Source: Prado023 sp963774745 (GTDB taxonomy: Bacteria > Actinomycetota > Actinomycetes > S36-B12 > CAIYMF01). Taken from it: a stretch of DNA of 64,000 nucleotides. The notes under the pieces were generated by a model, which worked only from the letters and a program-made list of their open reading frames with translations, did no database searches and was not told where the DNA came from. The stretch covers positions 1 through 64,000 of the forward strand of contig CAVZGE010000009.1 of the NCBI GenBank assembly GCA_963774745.1. The letters run 5' to 3'. The position numbers and the translations under genes were made by a program. Every line of letters begins with the position of its first letter. Positions within the stretch are counted from its first letter, which is position 1. Positions 1-7,583 of the stretch are shown here, piece after piece.

Positions 1-552
1 ATCCTGCGATTGGGGGTAGCAAAAGACACACGCAAATCAGTGGAAAGCTTGTTGCAAAAGGCCGTTGACAACCATGTGGATTTAATCGTATCGTCTGCGG
101 GCGTGAGCGTGGGCGCATTTGACTTTGTGAAAGAAGTGATCGAATCCAACGGCAAGCTGGATTTTTGGCGCGTGAACATGAGACCAGGCAAACCGCTAGC
201 ATTCGGTGAGTATTGCGGTACACCCTTTTTTGGCCTGCCAGGGAATCCTGTTTCCGCATTCGTTGGGTTTGAGATTTTTGTTCGTCCAGCGCTTGAGCGG
301 TTGAGCGGCCAATTGGACGGGATAAGGCTCACGGTTAAAGTAAGATGCGGCGAAGAAATCGAGTCCGATGGTCGTGAGAGTTATCTGCGGGCAAAAATCC
401 GCAACGAGAACGGCGCAACCATCGCAGTTTTGACAGGGCATCAGGGTTCTGGAAATTTGCTCTCATTGGTACAGGCGGATGCTTTACTAATTATCCCCGC
501 TGGTGTAAAATGCGTGCCTGTTGGTCGGGAAGTGGATGCCATACTATTATGA
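1..552 (+). CDS. moeA: Molybdopterin molybdenumtransferase, C-terminal part
   Basis: Partial: the reading frame is open from base 1 and the N-terminus lies outside the window. The visible part has the MoeA signatures: an SSAGVSVGAFDFVK stretch that binds molybdopterin, then RPGKPLAFG and GLPGNPVSAFVGFE. A C-terminal beta-barrel domain (MoeA domain IV) follows. MoeA inserts molybdate into adenylylated molybdopterin in cytosolic Mo-cofactor synthesis. The stop lies 6 bp before the next gene, so the two are probably co-transcribed. No frameshift is seen in this gene. Confidence 0.93.
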   Translation: MLRLGVAKDTRKSVESLLQKAVDNHVDLIVSSAGVSVGAFDFVKEVIESNGKLDFWRVNMRPGKPLAFGEYCGTPFFGLPGNPVSAFVGFEIFVRPALERLSGQLDGIRLTVKVRCGEEIESDGRESYLRAKIRNENGATIAVLTGHQGSGNLLSLVQADALLIIPAGVKCVPVGREVDAILL

Positions 553-558
553 GGAAAC

Positions 559-986
559 ATGGATAAATGGTTATACCGTGTGTCAGTTGCGCTTGCAGTT
601 TTAGGTTTACTAGTTTCAATTTACATGACCATCTACAAGGTTACATCCAATAATTCGATGTGCCTCGGTTCTGGCGATTGCTCGACAGTGAACGCCAGCA
701 GCTATTCAGAAGTAAATGGAATTCCTGTGGCAGTGTTCGGCGTGATAGGCTATGCGGCAATTCTCGCTGTGCTTTTTTTGAAAACCATAATCGTTTCTTC
801 AAGCAGAATGGTCCTTTGATGATCTTTGGCATGGCGCTGACAGGGTTTCTTTTCACTGTCTGGCTGGTGTATGTTGAGGTCGCAATACTAAAAGCGCTCT
901 GCCCGTTTTGTGTTACATCACAGATTGCAATGACCCTTATTTTCATTATTGCGGTCATGCGTCTAATTAGACAGCCCCAATCTTAG
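559..986 (+). pseudogene. Vitamin K epoxide reductase (VKOR) family protein, frameshifted
   Basis: Integral membrane thiol oxidoreductase that would recycle a disulfide-forming partner using quinone. The first frame (559-819) gives an N-terminal membrane helix, then a Cys pair in MCLGSGDC and the NGIPVAVFGVIGYA helix. The second frame (about 775-986) gives two more helices and the CPFC redox motif. The halves join if one T is restored to the T-run at 773-779. It follows moeA closely. A sequencing deletion in the homopolymer is the simplest explanation; real inactivation or -1 slippage on C-TTT-TTT is possible. Confidence 0.8.
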
Positions 987-997
987 GAGGAAGCAAA

Positions 998-1228
998 ATG
1001 CCCCGTATTAAATGTCACTACATAGATTGCGTGTTCGTAGATGAAGGTTATTGTTCTGCCGCAGCTGTGGAGTTGGACCCAGACACTGGATGCGACACCT
1101 ATTCTGCTACCGACGAAATCGCCAAAAAAGATGACGACTGGGATGAAGAAGAGGAAACCGAAGAATGGGACGAAGAAGAAGGCGACGAAGAAGATGATGA
1201 CTGGCTGGATGAAGAAGATGAGTTTTAG
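998..1228 (+). CDS. Small protein with Cys-rich head and very acidic tail
   Basis: 76 residues. The first 35 residues carry spaced cysteines (IKCHYIDCVFVDEGYCSAAAVELD... and a further C), resembling DUF1540-type small metal- or disulfide-binding modules. The last 35 residues are almost all Asp, Glu and Trp. The start is fixed by an excellent AGGAGG ribosome site at 985-990. It lies 11 bp after the VKOR-like gene and is followed by a terminator, so it probably ends that operon. Function is unknown. Confidence 0.75.
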   Translation: MPRIKCHYIDCVFVDEGYCSAAAVELDPDTGCDTYSATDEIAKKDDDWDEEEETEEWDEEEGDEEDDDWLDEEDEF

Positions 1229-1282
1229 TCTTTCGACATAGACGCCTCGTTCGCCCTTGGCTGAAAATTGAATTCGAAAAAC

Positions 1283-1315
1283 AAAGAGCCTTCTCTGTAT
1301 GAGGAGGCTCTTTTT
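1283..1315. terminator. Bidirectional intrinsic terminator
   Basis: Stem AAAGAGCC (1283-1290) pairs with GGCTCTTT (1306-1313). A T-tract follows on the plus strand, and an A-rich flank gives a T-tract on the minus strand. It sits between convergent genes ending at 1228 (+) and 1335 (-). Confidence 0.8.
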
Positions 1316-1334
1316 ACTGTATGAGAGAACACAC

Positions 1335-2112
1335 TCATTGCATGTACTTATACAACAAGACACCCGCCGCAACAGCGAGGTTGAGCGAACTGACCCGCCC
1401 CTGCATGGGCAGGGATACTGTTACATCACATGCAGCCGTATGTTCTTTGGCAAGTCCCTTTTGCTCGTTTCCCAGTAATAATATCCAGGGAGTTTGCGGA
1501 ACAAGGGTCTGATATTCCACATCGGCTTTGGCAGATGTACCGATCAGTTGATAGTCCCCTTTGCGGGTCCATTCAATAAATTTCTCAAAACTTGATTGAA
1601 TAATTGGCTTCCAGAATAAAGTCCCCATGCTGGCGCGGACAACTGTGGGATGATACAGTTCCACACCGCCGTCGAGGAGAAAAAGCAGGTCTGCACCGAC
1701 TGCATCCATGGTGCGGAGAATAGTACCAACATTGCCGGGATCCTGTGGTGCGACAAGCGCAACTGCGCGCGTAAATGGTTTGATATCCTTGAGTTGACTC
1801 TTCTTCTGTCGGACGATGGCAATAATCCCCTGAGGGTTTTCCTTGTCAGCCAATGATTCCATCACTTGTGCAGTAACAGGCTGGGGCTTGAACGAGAAAC
1901 GGGAAATCAATTCATGGGCAAATGGACTGGTCAGCATCCCTGATGCATACAAAATGATTCAACATCGCCGAACCAGCCTCGACCACCTCGCCCACATGGT
2001 AAATCCCTTCGACAAGAAATAACCCGCTTTCATTCCGCGCCTTCTTTTGATGTAAAGCGCGTGCCTGCTTGATCAGTGGATTACTCGGACTGGCGATCAA
2101 TGGTTTTTGCAT
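1335..2112 (-). pseudogene. TrmH/SpoU family RNA 2'-O-ribose methyltransferase, frameshifted
   Basis: The N-terminal substrate-binding part (SNPLIKQARAL...GLFLVEGIYHVGEVVEAG) reads from the ATG at 2112. The SPOUT catalytic domain continues in another frame from about 1952 and holds the family motifs DPGNVGTILRTMDAVGA, LLLGNEQKGL and SLPMQGRVSSLNLAVAAG, which form the knotted SAM site. The frames join if one T is removed from the TTTT run (plus-strand AAAA near 1951-1954). It would methylate rRNA or tRNA; the target cannot be told from sequence. Confidence 0.85.
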
Positions 2113-2195
2113 ATCCCTATTGTAAATGATTACTCAGCAGTCGCAACGATAAACTTCAGCAATTAAGCCGCAGATTTAATAAATTATGCAGAATT

Positions 2196-2241
2196 AAACA
2201 AAAACTCCCGTATGGTTTTTACCATTCGGGAGTTTTTGTTT
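2196..2241 (-). terminator. Strong intrinsic terminator after the cupredoxin gene
   Basis: A 15-bp perfect stem (2196-2210 with 2227-2241) is extended inside by ATGGT/ACCAT. The outer arms are T-rich in both directions. It lies 12 bp beyond the cupredoxin stop. Confidence 0.85.
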
Positions 2242-2253
2242 GGTGATATGGGG

Positions 2254-2655
2254 TTATGGAGCAACAACAGTCAATTTGCCGACCATGCCCGCCATGAAAT
2301 GACCTTCCGTACCGCAGACAACTTGATATTCACCCGGTTCGGTGGGAGCAGTAAAGGTTGCGGTGACACTCTTGCCTGGCTCTGCCTCAACTTCCCAGTA
2401 AATGTTGCTTTCATCTTCATCGCCAAAATTTTCACCTACAGTTTCGCCAAGCTTCATGATCACAAACTCATGGATCACCGCGCCATTATTTTTGGCATTG
2501 ACAGTGATCTCCTGACCAGCTGGGATGGAAAATACATCCGGGGTAAATGTAAATTCCGAAAAGGTCATGTCGAGGGTGGTGGAAGCACCACCTCCGCCAC
2601 AGGCAGACAAAACAAATACCGTAACAAACAAAAGTACGAACAAAGATTTTTTCAT
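2254..2655 (-). CDS. Cupredoxin-domain lipoprotein
   Basis: 133 residues. A lipoprotein signal peptide ends in the lipobox LSAC followed by a glycine run. The cupredoxin fold carries a full set of type-1 copper ligands: His in GAVIHEFV, then Cys, His and Met in VVCGTEGHFMAGMVGKL. It is probably an exported, lipid-anchored electron carrier or copper-binding protein. The start is supported by AGGAGAGG just upstream. It is a single gene with its own terminator. Confidence 0.88.
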   Translation of the reverse strand: MKKSLFVLLFVTVFVLSACGGGGASTTLDMTFSEFTFTPDVFSIPAGQEITVNAKNNGAVIHEFVIMKLGETVGENFGDEDESNIYWEVEAEPGKSVTATFTAPTEPGEYQVVCGTEGHFMAGMVGKLTVVAP

Positions 2656-2824
2656 GCACCTCTCCTTTTTGGGTATTTAGGGTAAAGTTAGTGTACATTT
2701 TTTCTTCAAAAAAAGCAAGAGGCAATTTTCAAATTTCGTCTTCCATATTCGTCTCAATTTGGTTACACTCAGAGACAATTAAGCTTTAAAAATCTCGCCC
2801 TTATTGCTACTAAAAGGATATTCA

Positions 2825-3488
2825 ATGACAACTCTTGTCCAAAAGACCTCCCAAGCCAGTTACTGGCAATATGCCCTTTGGCTCGCACTTTTCACCATAT
2901 TTTACAATATCGCTGAGGGAGTGATCTCCATTTATTTCGGCGTCGGCGATGAAATCACTGACTCTCTTCGGCTTCGGCGTGGATTCGTTCATTGAGGTAA
3001 TGTCTGGCATCGGGATTCTAGCCATGGTCATCCGTATTCGGCAAAATCCTGATGCTCCTCGATCACGGTTCGAAGTGACCGCCTTGCGCGTGACAGGCAC
3101 AGCATTTTATCTGTTAGCTGTAGGACTCGGCGCAAGTGCCATTTACAATTTATTTACCGCGCACAAGCCAGAAACAACCCTGCCCGGCGTCATCATTTCG
3201 GTTGTTTCGATTGCGATAATGTGGCTGTTGGTTGCGGGCAAACGCAAAGTTGGGCATGCTCTCAATTCCGTTCCCATTCTTTCAGATGCAAATTGCACAC
3301 TTGTCTGCATTTATATGTCTGTGATCTTGTTGGTATCCAGTTTAGTCTACGCAGTCACAGGTTTTGGCTTCGTGGACAGTATCGGAGCATTGGGATTGAT
3401 CTATTTCTCGGTCAAAGAGGGGCGCGAGGCTTCTGACAAAGCCAATGGTATTGAATGTGACTGCGAGGATGAAGATTGTAAAGATTAG
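2825..3488 (+). pseudogene. Multipass cation-transporter-like membrane protein, frameshifted
   Basis: The N-terminal helix (MTTLVQK...YWQYALWLALFTIFYNIAEG) is in one frame. From FGFGVDSFIEVMSGIGILAMV onward, with about five more helices, the protein is in another frame, ending in an acidic Cys tail (ECDCEDEDCKD). Removing one A from the AAA at 2952-2954 restores ...GVGDESLTLFGFGVD. It resembles cation-diffusion-facilitator/TMEM163-like transporters: Glu and Asp lie in membrane segments and metal-binding residues at the C-terminus. ATG 2825 is preferred because AAAAGGA precedes it; a TTG at 2804 is in frame. Confidence 0.7.
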
Positions 3489-3489
3489 T

Positions 3490-3570
3490 TATCCCTCATC
3501 CCCAACCCTTCCCCCAACGGGAAGGGAGTCCCCTCTCCCTTCGGGAGAGGGCTAGGGAGAGGGGGGTCTC
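3490..3570. repeat. Intergenic hairpin repeat of CCCTCTCCC type
   Basis: CCCTTCCC/GGGAAGGG (3506-3526) is followed by CCCTCTCCC-TTC-GGGAGAGGG (about 3531-3551) and a second GGGAGAGGGG copy. This class of low-complexity palindromic intergenic repeat is common in several phyla; I know no function for it. Confidence 0.6.
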
Positions 3571-3580
3571 GGCGTTCGTT

Positions 3581-3586
3581 TATAAT
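3581..3586 (+). promoter_or_regulatory. -10 element TATAAT for a possibly leaderless gene
   Basis: A perfect TATAAT ends 7 bp before the ATG at 3594, so transcription would start at or next to the start codon. No ribosome-binding site lies between them. Confidence 0.6.
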
Positions 3587-3593
3587 ACTGTCC

Positions 3594-4810
3594 ATGAGAT
3601 ACTTCCGCTGGTTGGTATGTGCGTTTCTGTTATTTCTAACGGCATGTCAATCGCATTCTTCTTCGGTCACAGTCATTGATGGTGACCAAATCAATCGTAT
3701 TGAATCCAATGAAACAGATTTGAATCCCCTGCTGGAACAAGCGGGAGTTGTCCTGGCCCGAATGACCGCATACTTGTCAACGGGATCGAAGCACCACTCG
3801 ATCAGACTAAACTGGTAGCTGATACGCTTACGATCCAAATTCGCCGCGCTGTGGCATTGACACTCATCACGCCGCAGGGACAGCAAACGCTTGAAACATC
3901 CGCGCTGACTGTGGGAGAAGCGTTGCGCGAAGCAGGTTTTTCGTTAACCAAAAGCAATTTGATTTACCTATCCGCTGAGACTCCCATCACATTACCGTTG
4001 ACAGTCACTTTCACTCCCGCACGTGACTTTACGATCTTTGTTGGCGAGAATTTTATGAACATACGCTCAGCTGCGGGGACAGTTGGTGAGGTACTTGCTG
4101 AGGCTGGAATCCCCCTTGTCGGGTTGGATACCAGCACCCCGCTTGAGGGCGAAGCGCCGCCGTCCGATGGTCAGATCCGCGTGACTCGAATTTATGAAAC
4201 CACCGATGTCACATTGGAGCCGATCCCATTCACAGAAGAAGTGACCTACTCTCCTGACGTGCCGTTTGGTGAGAAGAAAACGACCCAATCTGGTATGGAG
4301 GGTATCGCCATGATCCGCTCGCGGATTCGATACGCAGATGGAAAAGAAGTCAGCCGCGAAACCGAAGAAAGAACAGTGATACGCGAACCGCAGACTAAAA
4401 TTGTGGCAAGCGGAGAAAAGATCGTGCTTGCGCCTGTGGGAGGAAATATTCCCGACAATTACTGGTACGCAACCGAAATGTACGCAACGGTTTATTCGCC
4501 CTGCGAATCTGGCACTGGCGGATGTTCCTATGGAACCGCAAGCGGCGCACGTGCCGGGCAGGGAATTGTGGCAGTGGACTATTCGATCTATAGTTATCTG
4601 GCCGGCATGAAGGTTTATATTCCCGGGTACGGCATAGCAACCATCGGCGACACAGGCGGCGGACCGATCATCGAAAGCGCGTTCGGTGTGCCGCGCACAA
4701 AATGGATCGACCTGGGTTTCAACGAAGGCGAGATGCGAGATATGACTGGCTGGGTGACTGTCTATTTCCTTGCGCCTGCGCCTGCTGAGATTCCGTATTT
4801 TTTGAAGTAA
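3594..4810 (+). pseudogene. Lipoprotein with DUF348, G5 and 3D domains, frameshifted
   Basis: The signal peptide ends in a lipobox LTAC. Two ubiquitin-like DUF348 repeats (LTVGEALREAG, GTVGEVLAEAG) precede a G5 domain and a C-terminal 3D domain whose three aspartates appear in VAVDYS, IGDTGGG and WIDLGF. The architecture is that of YabE/resuscitation-factor-like cell-wall proteins, in which the 3D barrel is a lytic-transglycosylase-type fold. The N-terminus reads in frame 3 up to EQAGVVL, and the rest continues as GPNDRILVNG in frame 2. Restoring one G near 3757 (TGGCCC) joins them. Confidence 0.85.
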
Positions 4811-4930
4811 CCGAACAGACAAAAAGTTTTACCGCGAAGAGCACATAGAGCGCGAAGATTTTTAAAAGGTTTTCCTTGCGTGATTCGCGTGCTTGGCGGT
4901 TCAAAATTTGAGACTTAAGTCTAAACCAAT

Positions 4931-5016
4931 ATGTCAAAAAAACAAAAAAACATTCTCGCAGTTCTTTCACTTGTGGCCTTCGTACTGATCAGCACGGCTG
5001 GATACGCCGTGTTGAA
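4931..5016 (+). pseudogene. N-terminal fragment of a membrane-anchored protein, cut by the junction
   Basis: ATG 4931 opens a frame with a Lys-rich start and one hydrophobic helix (ILAVLSLVAFVLISTAGYAVL), typical of a signal anchor. After about residue 29 the frame runs by chance into transposase sequence of different base composition. The apparent 245-residue protein is therefore an artefact of the join. Confidence 0.6.
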
Positions 5017-5025
5017 GTACCACCT
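5005..5025. other. Junction between two unrelated DNAs
   Basis: GC content and codon use change here from moderate to very high. A signal-anchor coding start on the left is fused to the middle of an IS481-type transposase on the right. No N-run marks the join. The exact base is uncertain by about 10 bp. Confidence 0.85.
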
Positions 5026-6071
5026 GCACAGCAGCGGACTGCCGGCACCGTCAGTGACGACAATCTGGCGGATCCTGACCCGCGAGGGCCTGGTCACTCC
5101 CGAACCCCGGAAACGCCCGAAACGCAGCTACCTACGCTTCCAGGCCGACCTGCCCAACGAGTGCTGGCAGTCCGACTTCACCCACTGGCCGCTGGCCGAC
5201 GGCACCGACACCGAGATCCTGACCTGGCTCGATGACCACGCCCGCTACGCGCTCAGCCTGACCGCCCACACCCCGGTCACCGGCGAGGACGTCGTGACCA
5301 GCTTCCGCGCCGCGGTCGACCTGCACGGCATCCCCGCCTCCACACTGACCGACAACGGGCTGGTGTTCACCACCCGATTCCTGCACGGACCCAACAACTT
5401 CGAACGGGAACTGGTCATCCTGGGCATCGAGCAGAAGAACGGCCGACCCAACCACCCCCAGACCCAAGGGCAAGGTCGAGCGCTTCCAGCAGACCCTGAA
5501 GAAGTGGCTGCGCGCCCAACCACCTGCCGCCACCCCCGCCGAACTGCAGAACCAGCTCGAGGTGTTCCGCGACATCTACAACCACCAACGGCCGCACCGA
5601 TCCCTGGCCGGGCGCACCCCCGCGCAGGTCTACACCGCACGAGCCAAGGCCACCCCCACCGGAAGTGACGGGCACTGGCGCATCCGCCACGACAAGGTCG
5701 ACACGACCGGACGGGTCACCCTGCGCCACGGCGGACGCCTGCACCACATCGGCCTGGGCAACGAACACAACGACACCACCGTGCGGATCCTCGTCCACGA
5801 CCTGCACATCACCGTCATCAACGCCGACACCGGCGAGATCATCCGCGACCTGACCCTCGACCCCACCCGCGACTACCAACCCCTGGGCCGACCACCCGGC
5901 CCACCCAAAGGCAGCCCACAACGCGGCGGACGCAAGAAGAAGACACCCCACCGACATAAACGAAGTCGCGAGACACCTGTTAACGATGTCCCGCGACTTC
6001 ACAGCCGTAGGGCGGGCGGGATTCGAACCCGCAACCTGACGGGTTATGAGCCCGCTGCTCTGACCAGTTGA
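5017..6071 (+). pseudogene. IS481-type transposase, 5' truncated and frameshifted
   Basis: The sequence starts inside the helix-turn-helix region (YHL...GLPAPSVTTIWRILTREG). The DDE integrase core follows: QSDFTHW (first Asp), LTDNGLVF (second Asp) and GKVERFQQTLKKW (Glu). The core shifts frame at GGG near 5467-5470; removing one G restores TQGKVERF. The C-terminal part includes NHQRPHRSLAGRTPAQ. No stop occurs before the element end, so the frame runs on antisense through tRNA-Met to 6071. The N-terminal third is lost at the junction. Confidence 0.85.
5963..5999. repeat. Right-end inverted repeat of the IS481-type element
   Basis: AAGTCGCGAGAC (5963-5974) and GTCCCGCGACTT (5988-5999) form a 12-bp stem with one mismatch around a short loop, directly after the transposase and 8 bp from the 3' end of tRNA-Met. 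The left end is missing. Confidence 0.6.
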
Positions 6072-6082
6072 GCTACCGCCCC
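6008..6082 (-). tRNA. tRNA-Met (anticodon CAT)
   Basis: It folds as a complete cloverleaf. The acceptor GGGGCGG pairs with CCGCCCT, the D arm is GCTC...GAGC, and the anticodon stem GCGGG/CCCGT holds the loop CTCATAA. The T arm GCGGG-TTCGAAT-CCCGC is followed by discriminator A. No CCA is encoded. The loop CTCATAA and the lack of initiator features point to elongator Met. Confidence 0.93.
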
Positions 6083-6092
6083 GAAGGATCCC

Positions 6093-6098
6093 AGCCTA
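6093..6098 (-). promoter_or_regulatory. Probable -10 of tRNA-Met
   Basis: Minus-strand TAGGCT lies 10 bp upstream of the mature tRNA 5' end and matches the TANNNT -10 used repeatedly in this actinobacterial piece. No clear -35 is visible. Confidence 0.5.
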
Positions 6099-6206
6099 GG
6101 GGACGAGCAGGCCGTGGCGAGCAGTCTGCCCCAACACGGCGGCCCTTCGCCGACTCGGTGCGCCCGGGGTCTCGAGTACGCACTGCCTCGGATCAGGTGA
6201 TACTCA

Positions 6207-7421
6207 GTGTCCATGGACTTCCTCCCCGCCGGTACGGATGGTCGCGGCGCGCTCCCGAGCGGTGGCCGACCCGTGCCGAGCGGATCGCCTGCCCCACGCA
6301 CGGGGGCGTTCGGGGCCCTGCACACCCGCTGGCTCCTCCTCTGGGCCGGCGCGGGCGTGGCGCTGGTCTCGATCGCCTTCGAAGTGATCGGTGAGCTGGG
6401 GATCTCGGTCTCCGATGAGCTGCTGAGCACGATCCTCTATCTCCCCGTTGTCGCCTGGATCGGGATCGCGGTGGTTCGCCGAGGTGGCGTGCGGCTCGGG
6501 GCGCTGCTGCGCTGGCCGGCGCTCGGAACCTACTGGTTCGTGGTGGCCGGCATGCTGGTCGCCCAGTTCGTCTTCTCGCTGGCCGCCATCACCCTGACCG
6601 AGTTGGTCGCCCCGTGGATGGACGACTCGCTGGCGGGCGTCGGCCAGGGCAACCTGGCGCTCGCCCTGATCGGGATCGTGATCCTCCCCCCGCTCGTGGA
6701 GGAGATCACCTTCCGCGGGATCCTGCTCGAGCGCTTCGCTGTGAAGTGGCGCGTCGGTGTCGCAGTGGTGCTCTCCGCGGTCTTCTTCGGCATCCTGCAT
6801 GCGGACCCCGTCGGCGCCGGCATGTTCGGGGTGATCACCGGGCTTCTCTACCTGCGGACCGGGTCGCTGTGGCCCGGGATCATCATCCACCTGGTCAACA
6901 ACTCCGTCGCCCTGCTGGCCATCCGCCTCGTCGGATCCGATGTCGGGACCCAGGCGCCCGAGCTCTCCGAGGCGCTGCTGTCCGCGGGACTGTTCCTGCT
7001 GCTGAGCGTGCCGTTCCTCGTCTGGTTCATCGCGACGCACTGGCCGTCCCGGGCCAGCCTGACCCCCTACCAGCGCCATGAGATGCAGGCGGGGCTCCCG
7101 GCCCGGACGTTCGGATCGGTGGTGTGGTCAGGAGCCCCTGGGCCTGTGCACGTGCAGGTCACGAGGACGCACGTGGTCGTCAGCGATGCCCAGGCGTCAC
7201 CGATTGCCGTGCTGCCGCTCGAGCGCGTGCAAGCGGTCTACCCGTCGAGCGGCTCCGGCGGCACACGGGCGGTGGTCCTGCTGCATGACAGCTCGTGGAC
7301 CACGATGCAGGTTCCGCCCGGGGAACCACGGGTGAACCGAGCCCTCGCCCTGGCCCTCCACGAGCGAGCCGAACTCGTGGACCGCCACACGGCTGCAGCG
7401 ACCACGTCATGGGGCGCGTAG
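6207..7421 (+). CDS. CPBP-family intramembrane glutamic endopeptidase
   Basis: 404 residues with about eight membrane helices. The CPBP (CAAX-processing/bacteriocin-processing) signatures are all present: VEEITFRG (Glu-Glu-x3-Arg), FGILHA and HLVNNSVALLA, the last two supplying metal or catalytic His. A C-terminal soluble extension of about 130 residues follows the last helix. Such proteins cleave prenylated or membrane substrates, or act in peptide immunity. GTG 6207 follows AGGTGA at a good distance; ATG 6213 is the alternative. Confidence 0.88.
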   Translation: MSMDFLPAGTDGRGALPSGGRPVPSGSPAPRTGAFGALHTRWLLLWAGAGVALVSIAFEVIGELGISVSDELLSTILYLPVVAWIGIAVVRRGGVRLGALLRWPALGTYWFVVAGMLVAQFVFSLAAITLTELVAPWMDDSLAGVGQGNLALALIGIVILPPLVEEITFRGILLERFAVKWRVGVAVVLSAVFFGILHADPVGAGMFGVITGLLYLRTGSLWPGIIIHLVNNSVALLAIRLVGSDVGTQAPELSEALLSAGLFLLLSVPFLVWFIATHWPSRASLTPYQRHEMQAGLPARTFGSVVWSGAPGPVHVQVTRTHVVVSDAQASPIAVLPLERVQAVYPSSGSGGTRAVVLLHDSSWTTMQVPPGEPRVNRALALALHERAELVDRHTAAATTSWGA

Positions 7422-7507
7422 CCCGGAACCGTGACCCGGTTGCGCAGTTTCGGCCCCAGCCAACTCGGTAGTTCCGGCTGCCCGGGTGACGAGCGGCACT
7501 GCTGGCT

Positions 7508-7556
7508 GTTGTGCTGTCGATTCCGACCGCAGGACGGTCGGAATCGACAGCACAAC
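7508..7556. repeat. Long perfect palindrome, copy 1
   Basis: A 22-bp arm (7508-7529) is a perfect reverse complement of 7535-7556 around a 5-nt loop. Its core is CGATTCCGACC. It lies between convergent genes, where it could act as a bidirectional terminator. A diverged copy with compensating base changes lies at 22533-22582. Confidence 0.85.
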
Positions 7557-7583
7557 GCCCGCCGACGGGAGCACGGACGCCGG

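Noticed and set aside
5455..5475. Programmed frameshift in the transposase, as in IS3 elements
   Set aside because: IS481-type transposases are normally single-frame, the shift is in the middle of the DDE core, and similar one-base shifts affect unrelated genes.
4931..5668. A 245-codon open frame joining a signal-anchor sequence to a transposase
   Set aside because: The two halves differ in base composition and family; the fusion is produced by the junction, and the second half leaves frame at 5467.
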